Shown in pieces: positions 57,000-64,000 of a stretch of 64,000 nt of DNA. How positions within the stretch are numbered: the stretch's first letter is position 1; each line of letters starts with the position of its first letter. The stretch is taken from the NCBI GenBank assembly GCA_037501455.1, contig CM074858.1, forward strand, positions 39,987,001 to 40,051,000, given 5' to 3'. Made by a program: the position numbers and the translations under genes. The stretch comes from Lantana camara (lineage: Eukaryota; Streptophyta; Magnoliopsida; Lamiales; Verbenaceae). The notes below the pieces were generated by a model. It saw only the letters and a program-made list of their open reading frames with translations, was not told the origin of the DNA and ran no database searches.

Positions 57000-57720
57000 T
57001 CGGATAGTTGCTGGTGACGGCAACAGCTGCAAGCAGTTAGAGGAGGGTCGCCGATGACGACAAGCTTGATCGGAGAGGGGGATAGCTTCCGGCTATGGCC
57101 GCAACAATTGAATCTGTGGTGGGATTGATGAAGGAGAGTAGGACTCCGCTGCTACAGTGGTGATTTCTGATGGCTGAATCGAAACGGAGGCCGGAGAAGG
57201 TGACCCGGTCTGATAACGGCGATAGAGATCGGAGACTAGACCTGGCTGTGGTGGTCGAATCCCAGACGAGGCAGCCGGGGTGGTGCTATGGTGGCTGATT
57301 TGCAGAAACTCGGCGGCTGAGTGGTGGCGCTACTCTTGTCCTCTGAACCGGGAGAGGGAGAAAGTGGATGCTCGGTGGTGGCGACGGCTGACCGAGTTCG
57401 CCGGAGAAGATGGGGTTTTGGCGGCGGAGAATTAACAGGTGGTGAAAAGGGGATTCTCAGATCTGGGTGAAGAAACGAGGTTGCGAATTGTTGTTGACCA
57501 AAGCGGAGTGTCCGGATCTGAGTGGTGTTGGCCGCGGATCGTCACCGGCGATGGTGTGGCTGAGGAAGAAGGTGTCGCTAGTGAACGAGGGAGAAAGCGG
57601 AGAAGGGAAGGTGGCGGTGGCGATGTGGTGTCACCGGGAAGGGGCTGTTATCGGCAAGTGAAGGTGGGCGGCGATGATGGCTGGCGGAGATGAAGCTGCC
57701 ATGCTGCTGCTACTCCAGAA
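57000..57720 (-). other. GC-rich leader-like part of J
   Basis: About 700 bases rich in GGCGG and CCGG inside otherwise AT-rich LTR sequence. On the minus strand it begins with AAAACCCTAGC, a sequence often seen in plant gene leaders, then an ATG near 57702 that opens a frame of only 23 codons. No similarity to a known protein is apparent. Element G has a comparable GC-rich part at the same place in its LTR. Confidence 0.45.
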
Positions 57721-58110
57721 GATGGGAGAAGAATGAAAATGGTATCAGCTAGGGTTTTCAGCGTTAAAAGAGACCCCTTTTCCCAAAATTACAATTAAGT
57801 CCCTCAAGAACTTAGGTGATGCGAATGAGTGCTCTAGTTTCTAATAAGATCAATTAAGTCCAATTAAAGATTCTAAAATTATAAAAGCACGAACAAGATT
57901 TTAAAAGTAATGTCCAATTAAGCCCAAACACTAATATAAAATTCAATTAAGTTTACATATTTTAATGTGTTGACAATTTAAGGAAGATTAAATAAATTCA
58001 AACACATTGGTCACATATTTATAATTAATTTATGAAGTTAAAGAGGGGTTAAACATAAAAATTAATACGTAAAACACAATCGAGGTACATCAACCACATA
58101 ATTAAATATA

Positions 58111-58521
58111 AGAGATAATGATTTTTACCCATCCGAACTATAGACCATTTTGCAATTCAACTTCCAAACTATTTCGACCCTAATACCACCATCTAAACTA
58201 CTAATTTGTGATAAACCACCATCCCAAAGCAGTTTTGAATGTTTTTTTAGCGGTTTTGACTGTTTTTTCAACGGTTTTGAATGTTTTAACATATGTAGAT
58301 CTGTCTCTCTTTATTATTTCTCCATAGATTTACCCTTGGTGTTCTCATATCATATCACATGTGTGGTATTTTTGAGTCAAAACCGTTAAAAAATAGTCAA
58401 AACCGCTTTGGGATGGTGGTTTGTCACAAATTAATAGTTTAGATGGTGGTATTGGGGTCGAAATAGTTTGGAGGGTAAATTGCAAAATGGTCTATAGTTC
58501 GGATGGGCAAAAATATTATCT
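58111..58521. mobile_element. Element L: Mutator-type MITE
   Basis: A 411-bp element with long terminal inverted repeats of about 130 bp; the arms begin around GATAATGATTTTTACCC on the left and, read from the right, GATAATATTTTTGCCC. The nine bases TTAAATATA occur directly on both sides (58102-58110 and 58522-58530). Long inverted ends and a 9-bp duplication are typical of Mutator-like elements. It has no transposase and would have depended on one from elsewhere. The arms still match at about nine in ten positions. Confidence 0.9.
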
Positions 58522-58630
58522 TTAAATATAAATAAGCACTTTAAACATGATTAAACACACAACACTGAGCCTAAGCTCACTCGTGACGTCAAACCGGACC
58601 TGTCTTGAAAATACGGGGTGTTACAGAAAA

Positions 58631-59253
58631 ATCCTAGCTAAGTACTATGGAATTAGTTGTTCATAGACATATTGATCGAAAGCAAGAAGTAAAATAAAAT
58701 CATAAGCTAACTAAGAAAGGAGGAAAGATTTTGTTCCCGGAGGAATCTTCAAGCCCTCGCCCTTTTCCCTCTCGACTGGAAGAGCTCGAGAATGTGTTCC
58801 AAGTTGTCCCCCAAAACTGCTATCAAAGACATGAATATATAACCACGGAATATCCCCTTAATCCTTGTCCAAAAGGGACTTGGATTCTCTTCTAAAGCTT
58901 GCAGCCCAAGACTTAACCAATTTGGAAACCAAGTCATGCAACTGGGCTAACACGCCAAGCCCATACTTCAAGCGAAAGGTCCAGCCCAAATTAAAAGCAA
59001 ATCCGCCACTTAAAATTAATACCAAGGCTGGTACTTCAATTTCTTACCATGCATGTAAACCACGTGACAACAGCTACTCCAGCCTCCCAATTGTTGATTC
59101 ATGCTAATTTCGACAAAATTAGCCCAAAATTAAATCTCCAAAGCATCTGTACCACTAAAACACAAAACCCATTAAAAGCACCAATATAAATGCATTTTAA
59201 GCTCAAAAGTGCTGTCTGGAAAGTAGAAAAATAGGAAATTAAGTGCGTTATCA
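58631..59253 (-). repeat. Element I: Tat/Athila-type 3' LTR, proximal part
   Basis: Read on the minus strand it starts TGATAACGCACTTAATTTCC at 59253 and runs to 58631, where J interrupts; it continues at 51999. No gene is present. Confidence 0.65.
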
Positions 59254-59564
59254 AAATTCCCCCACACTTGCCCGTTCACTCGTCCTTGATGGAAATAAAA
59301 TAGTGAAACATCATACCCATCGAACCCCTTGCAAAAGCGATCCTCAAGCATTCGCCTAAACGAATCTAGCAATTAGACACACTACTTGAACCCATGAAAT
59401 TCAATCAATTAGTACATAAATCATGCCCTCGTGTGTAGTGTGGAATGAATCAAAAGATGTACAAAGATTAGGCAAACAAGTTGAAGTTTTTCGCATAAGG
59501 ACCAATCATCAATTTCAAGCACACTTGTCACTCCAATCTCCTCTAATTTAATCAACTCACGTTC
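59254..59564 (-). mobile_element. PPT and internal end of element I
   Basis: On the minus strand a tract AAGTGTGGGGGAATTTT (59254-59270) precedes the LTR start. Preceding it is AAGGACGAGTGAACGGGC. A GTGTGGGGG tract followed by TGATAA is the usual form in plant Tat and Athila elements. The region is cut at 59564 by M; coding parts of I would be beyond the window. Confidence 0.6.
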
Positions 59565-61647
59565 TGTAGCACCCTAAACCCCAAGGCGCCACATCCCCCG
59601 CACTATAGCCTCGATCCACGTATGAAATGGACAGTTCATACATAAACCAAGACCACAGTGAACGGGTGACAATAGAAATGACGCTGTAGGCGGGACACTC
59701 TCCCCAACATAATCAACAATCATGAATAGAAAAGCGGAAGCAGTAAAGTCATTCATATATATAGGTAGGTACCATCTTTATTACATATATACGTATAGGT
59801 ACCAATTATCTATCAATACATTATTATATATTCAATAATATACATCAATAGGTATCCAAAAGCTGTCAATCGTGAACATAACATGATATCCGATCTAATA
59901 GGTACATGAAAGGTGCAACGCTAGACCCGTGATAATGCAAGACTCGACCAACGCCCGCCTAGCACAACCACGCTCAAAAGGTACCTGAAAAGTGAAGTAT
60001 CAGTCTACCGAAGACTGAGTGAGGGGCAATAATTATATATAACACACGTCACATGCAAGTTGTAGCCTCGGGTAAAGACTTTTAGAAAACAATAATTATA
60101 CCGTTCAAGGAATCTCATCCTTTGCCCGAGATTACAACTATCCATTTTAACACTTTTATTTAATCATGCTTGTCAATATCATGAACATGTGGCCCCGGCG
60201 AGCAAGGGCAATATTCTCCAACCGAACTCCCAATCGTGAACAATACGTGAACATGCTTGCTTGCTTGATAAATACGTCATCATGCAATTCATTTAGTGCT
60301 CACATAGACAATTTCATTCTTGAAAACATGCAATAACCCGAGGATAACCCGACATTCCGGATTAATCCCCAGTCTCCTTCTTCCTCCGGGTGATAGCGAG
60401 TTTGCAAGGCTCGACTATCCACGACATGGTGTGTGTAGAGGACATGACCCTCTAGACACGGAACTCCTTCCACCACTAATCTCCTAGTGGCTTCGGGGGT
60501 GATCCCAACAATGTGAGGATAATTCAGGAGTTACCCGTCAGCCCTTGCTTTCCCGGTTGGCTCAAGAATTACCCTCGGGCCCACGTGCAATCATGTACTC
60601 GCCAACATGCTTGAAAATCATAACAATCGATACCTTCTTGCTTGAAACATTTATTACTTTGAAAACGTTTATAAGTATACTAGATTTTGGCCGAAAACTA
60701 GCACATAAGGGTTGTAGGGTTCGTTTTACCAAAACAAAACCTCACCTTTCTTGCAAAATATAATAAATAAGCGTTCTAAGGAGCTTGCTCCCCGTCCACG
60801 CCCTCGTGACCTGTGTAAATACGATGTACAACCATGAAATATCATCATGAATTCATGCTTTCAAGTTCATGATCAAACTTGATCATTCATGCCAATATTC
60901 AAATATTCAAGCTAAAATTCATGCAATAATTCATGAAATAATCACTCAATCATGCTTTGATCACCACTAGCTCATTTAGCACATAAATCCTAAACCCTAG
61001 CTCATCACTTATGATCATAAATCATCCTTTTCCATGCAACCAACCTTGAAAAATGAAAGAAATGAAGGAGTGTGATGATGATGATGATGAACTTCAAATT
61101 TCTTGGAACTCTTCTTGAAATCTTGATGATTGATAGCAAATTATTTCTTCCTTTTTCTTCCTCTTGGAACCGAGAGAGAGATGAATATGTTTGGGAAATA
61201 TTTTGATGAATTGATCTCATGGAAGCTTGGAGATAGAATAACATAATATCTATTTTTGAAAAATGTGAAATATGCTAGTTTGCTAATGAATCCACCAAGA
61301 ATCCCCTCTAATCAATTGAGTATATAAGGTTTTAAAATATGATCAATTTGGTCCTAAAAGTTCATGCAATTAAGTCCCTAGAATTATAGAAAATATTTAA
61401 CTAGGGACAATTTGGAAACTTTATCACTCTCGGTATAATTTTCATGCTAGAAATATTTTTCCATGTCATGTAATAATATTTCCGATGATATGAAATCGAA
61501 AAATTGAGATAAATAATATTTCATGAATTTTATAAATTATGAATGCCACGTAAGAATATAATATGAAATTAAAAGAAATAAAATAAACCTACGCTCAAAC
61601 TCACACGTGGCGTGCTTACCTGTTCATCCGGAAACCGGGGCGTTACA
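59565..61647 (-). repeat. 3' LTR of M, lacking the palindrome array
   Basis: 2083 bp, about 590 shorter than the LTR of B. The missing part corresponds to about 11029-11665 in B and includes the entire GGGAACGGCCGTTCCC array; the join is near 60840. The leader, the 65-nt cassette (60746-60810) and the CTGAT, pyrimidine tract and CAG end (near 59990-60020) are kept. Confidence 0.93.
60746..60810 (-). other. Candidate mini-exon of M (65 nt)
   Basis: On the minus strand 65 bases lie between ACACAG and GTGAGG, nearly the same sequence as in B. Confidence 0.48.
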
Positions 61648-61660
61648 ACTCTCCCCCCCT
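61648..61660 (-). other. Polypurine tract of M
   Basis: On the minus strand AAGGGGGGAGAGT precedes the LTR start TGTAACGCC at 61647, as in B. Confidence 0.9.
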
Positions 61661-61685
61661 TAGAAGAATCTGGTCCCCAGATTCT

Positions 61686-64000
61686 CTAGTCTTGCTCGAA
61701 CAACTCCGGGTGGAACCGTTTCATTTTATCCTCTGTTTCCCACGTAGCTTCCTCGGTTTTATCGCTTCTCCACAAAACCTTAACCATGGGAATCCTCCGG
61801 TTTCTTAACTCCTGAAATTTCCGATCCAAGATCTTAACCGGCCTCTGAACAAATGTCAAATTCGGTTCCAGTTCAACTTCTTCCACGGGGAGAATCGTAG
61901 TCTCATCGGGGTAATATTTCCTTAATTGTGAAACGTGGAACACGTTGTGAATCCCCGTAAGACTCGGTGGTAGGTCCAGTCGATAGGCTACCTCGCCTAT
62001 TCTTTCAAGAATCTCGAATGGACCTAAGTAGCGAGGATTAAGCTTTCCTCCTTTCCCAATCCGGGTGAAACCCTTCCTTGGTGACACCTTCAAGAATACC
62101 CGGTCACCCACTTCGAATTCTAGATCCCTTCGGCGCTTATCCGCATAGCTCTTCTGTCTATCCTGCGCGGCTTTCATCCGTTGTTGAATCGTTTGAACCT
62201 TCTCAATCATAGCTTGAACGACCTTGGAAGGCCTTTCGAATCTTTCACCTCTCTTTACCCCTTCCTGTTTCGACCATTTCCATTCCTCCAAGTCGAAGAA
62301 CAACGGAGACCGGCATTTCCTTCCATAGAGTAACTCGTAAGGAGCCATCCCGATCGAAGCCTGAAAGCTGTTATTATAAGCAAACTCGATCAAGGGAAGC
62401 TGTTCTGACCACGAGTTCTGAAAATCCATCGCGCATGCCCGAAGAAGATCTTCCAAATACCTGATTAATCTTTCAGTCTGGCCGTCTGTTTGAGGGTGAA
62501 ATGCGGTACTGAACTTAAGCTTCGTTCCCAAGACAGCCTGTAACTCCTGCCACAACTTAGAAGTGAATCTCGGGTCTCGATCTGAAACTATGCTCACCGG
62601 AATACCATGAAGTCGAATAATCTCTCTGTTATAAATCTCGGCCAACTTCGGGATCTTATAGGACATCCGGACCGGTAGAAAGTGAGCAGACTTTGTAAAT
62701 CTATCCACGATCACCCAAATACCATCAAACCCGCCTTTAACCTTTGGTAATCCGGAAACAAAGTCCATCGTTACTTGTTCCCACTTCCACTCGGGGATAG
62801 GTAACGGTTGTAGAAGTCCCGCGGGTTTTTGGTGCTCCGCTTTCACTTTCTGACAAGTCAAGCAATGTTTCACATACTCTGCCACGTCCCTCTTCATCCC
62901 GTTCCACCAATAATATTGTTTCAAATCCTTATACATTTTATTCCCTCCTGGATGGATCGAGTATGCGGACTTGTGAGCTTCTTTGAGTAGGACCCGTCTC
63001 AATTCTTCAGGTACTACTACTCTGTTCTTAAACCGAAGCAACCCGGTCTCATCAAACCCAAACGGACTCTCCGGATCATCCTTAGCTTTACTTACAAGTT
63101 TCTGCACTTCCGGATCCCTATTCTGAGCCTCAAATAACTGATTCTTCAATTCCGGCTGAATTGTGATATTAGAAACCCGAGCCTTTAACACAATCGGGGC
63201 AACTTCCTCACTTTCCAAACTCGATACACTCGCCTTCCTGCTAAGCGCATCGGCGACCACATTGGCTTTCCCGGGATGGTACTTAATTGTACAGTCATAA
63301 TCTTCCAACTTTTCCATCCAACGCCGTTGCCTCATATTTAGATCCTTCTGCGTGAATAAATACTGGAGGCTCTTGTGGTCAGTAAAAATCTCAAAGGAAG
63401 TCCCGTAAAGATAATGTCTCCATTTCCCGAGCGCAAAGATCACAGCTGCAAGCTCTAGGTCGTGTGTTGGATAATTCCTTTCATATTCCTTTAGCTTTCG
63501 AGAAGCATAAGCGATCACTTTTCCTTTCTGAGTCAAAACACAACCTAAGCCTTCTTTAGAAGCATCTGTATACACTGCATACTCTTCTGAACCCTCGGGG
63601 AGTGTTAACACCGGAGCTGAGACTAACTTTTCTTTCAAAAAATTAAAACTTTGATCACACTTCTCGTCCCAGACAAACTTAACATCCTTCTTTGTCAACC
63701 GGGTTAACGGTGCCGCAATCTTGGAGAAATCTTGAACAAACCTTCTGTAATAACCGGCCAATCCCAAGAAGCTTCTAATCTCCGAGGCATTCTTTGGTTT
63801 CTCCCACTTAAGCACTGCCTCGATTTTCGAGGGGTCGACTTCCAACCCTTTTCCTGAAATCACATGCCCCAAGAATGAAACCCGATCGATCCAAAATTCA
63901 CACTTGCTGAACTTAGCAAATAACTGATGCTCTTTCAAAGTCTGAAGAACGAGTCTGAGGTGTCTCGCGTGCTCCTCGGGTGATTTCGAGAAAACCAAAA
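61686..64000 (-). CDS. pol: Pol of M: RT end, RNase H, integrase, chromodomain
   Basis: The frame is open from the window edge to the stop at 61686, at least 770 codons. It begins within RT just after the catalytic aspartates, then has RNase H (YTDAS), the integrase zinc-binding part (ending CLTCQ), the DD35E core ([20 protein letters not shown]), the GPF motif and the Tekay chromodomain. It differs from B by few residues (for example two residues shorter near the RNase H/integrase linker) and has tryptophan where B has its third stop. The start, gag and protease are outside the window, so whether M is complete cannot be told. Confidence 0.95.
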   Translation of the reverse strand, partial: LVFSKSPEEHARHLRLVLQTLKEHQLFAKFSKCEFWIDRVSFLGHVISGKGLEVDPSKIEAVLKWEKPKNASEIRSFLGLAGYYRRFVQDFSKIAAPLTRLTKKDVKFVWDEKCDQSFNFLKEKLVSAPVLTLPEGSEEYAVYTDASKEGLGCVLTQKGKVIAYASRKLKEYERNYPTHDLELAAVIFALGKWRHYLYGTSFEIFTDHKSLQYLFTQKDLNMRQRRWMEKLEDYDCTIKYHPGKANVVADALSRKASVSSLESEEVAPIVLKARVSNITIQPELKNQLFEAQNRDPEVQKLVSKAKDDPESPFGFDETGLLRFKNRVVVPEELRRVLLKEAHKSAYSIHPGGNKMYKDLKQYYWWNGMKRDVAEYVKHCLTCQKVKAEHQKPAGLLQPLPIPEWKWEQVTMDFVSGLPKVKGGFDGIWVIVDRFTKSAHFLPVRMSYKIPKLAEIYNREIIRLHGIPVSIVSDRDPRFTSKLWQELQAVLGTKLKFSTAFHPQTDGQTERLIRYLEDLLRACAMDFQNSWSEQLPLIEFAYNNSFQASIGMAPYELLYGRKCRSPLFFDLEEWKWSKQEGVKRGERFERPSKVVQAMIEKVQTIQQRMKAAQDRQKSYADKRRRDLEFEVGDRVFLKVSPRKGFTRIGKGGKLNPRYLGPFEILERIGEVAYRLDLPPSLTGIHNVFHVSQLRKYYPDETTILPVEEVELEPNLTFVQRPVKILDRKFQELRNRRIPMVKVLWRSDKTEEATWETEDKMKRFHPELFEQD

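Larger units (their letters stand above)
52000..58625 (-). mobile_element. Element J: solo LTR, minus strand, inside I
   Basis: Bounded by TGTAACACC and GTGTTACA with duplication GAAAA on both sides (51995-51999 and 58626-58630). Without K and its extra duplication copy it is about 4.4 kb. Read on the minus strand it has the same LTR layout: a 64-nt cassette (53387-53450) and CTGAC, pyrimidine tract and TTGCAG near 52512-52560. It also contains a GC-rich leader part (about 57000-57720), a (TA)n run at 56137-56161 and MITE L. Confidence 0.9.
59565..64000 (-). mobile_element. Element M: Tekay element of the B family, truncated by window
   Basis: M runs on the minus strand and continues past the right edge. 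Visible are its 3' LTR (59565-61647), polypurine tract and the last 2.3 kb of gag-pol. CGTTC before its left end would be the target duplication. Its protein is nearly identical to that of B. Confidence 0.95.

Noticed and set aside
57439..57693. 84-codon frame in the GC-rich part of J as a host gene
   Set aside because: It is on the strand opposite to the LTR, low in complexity (Gly, Arg, Val) and without any domain I recognise.

Overview
This window looks like plant nuclear repeat DNA: a dense nest of LTR retrotransposons, of the kind found in heterochromatic parts of large flowering-plant genomes. I see no host gene, rRNA, tRNA gene, CRISPR array or bacterial feature. Nearly all recognisable coding sequence is Ty3/gypsy gag-pol of the chromodomain-bearing Tekay/Del type. 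Most LTRs start TGTRAC and end in ACA or ACA-like termini, and most are followed by a tRNA-iMet-type primer site (TGGTATCAGAGC).

I name the elements A to M in order. A (1-20660) is a non-autonomous element with LTRs of about 4.0 kb and a 3.2 kb internal region without gag or pol; its 5' LTR is cut by the window edge. B (10244-20395) is a complete Tekay element inserted in the 3' LTR of A with target duplication GTTTT; its two 2675-bp LTRs are almost identical, but its gag-pol frame has three stops. An AT-rich stretch (20661-23489) follows that I cannot assign. C (from 23490) is an older Tekay relic: LTR, gag and the start of protease. D (26946-30530) is a solo LTR inside the gag of C. E (31569-51192) sits in the protease of C and carries only gag between its LTRs. 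E was itself hit by F (solo LTR, 32047-35317), G (complete non-autonomous element, 37204-47133), H (a probable copia-type piece, 47139-49131) and I (a minus-strand Tat/Athila-type LTR, 51193-59253). I was hit by J (minus-strand solo LTR, 52000-58625), which contains K (solo LTR of the G family) and L (a Mutator-type MITE with 9-bp target duplication). M (59565 to window end, minus strand) is a Tekay element of the B family inserted in the internal part of I; its pol is open across the 2.3 kb visible.

The most interesting signal is in the LTRs. Across eight clearly different LTRs I find the same gene-like layout: a CT-rich leader ending in a splice-donor-like AAG|GTAAG, a long spacer, a candidate mini-exon (65 nt in five of eight cases) between CAG and GTGAGG, a second spacer, then CTGAC, a pyrimidine tract and GCAG. 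The first spacer usually holds a GC-rich palindrome array that differs from family to family; the second holds a conserved structured block. This suggests that these elements make a spliced leader, with the palindromes and the structured block kept only in unspliced RNA. That function is inference; the motifs and their spacing are visible. A second signal is a hairpin array just upstream of the polypurine tract in both non-autonomous elements, with compensatory changes in the stems.

All LTR comparisons were done by eye. Counts of differences are minimum estimates, and ages derived from them are only relative.
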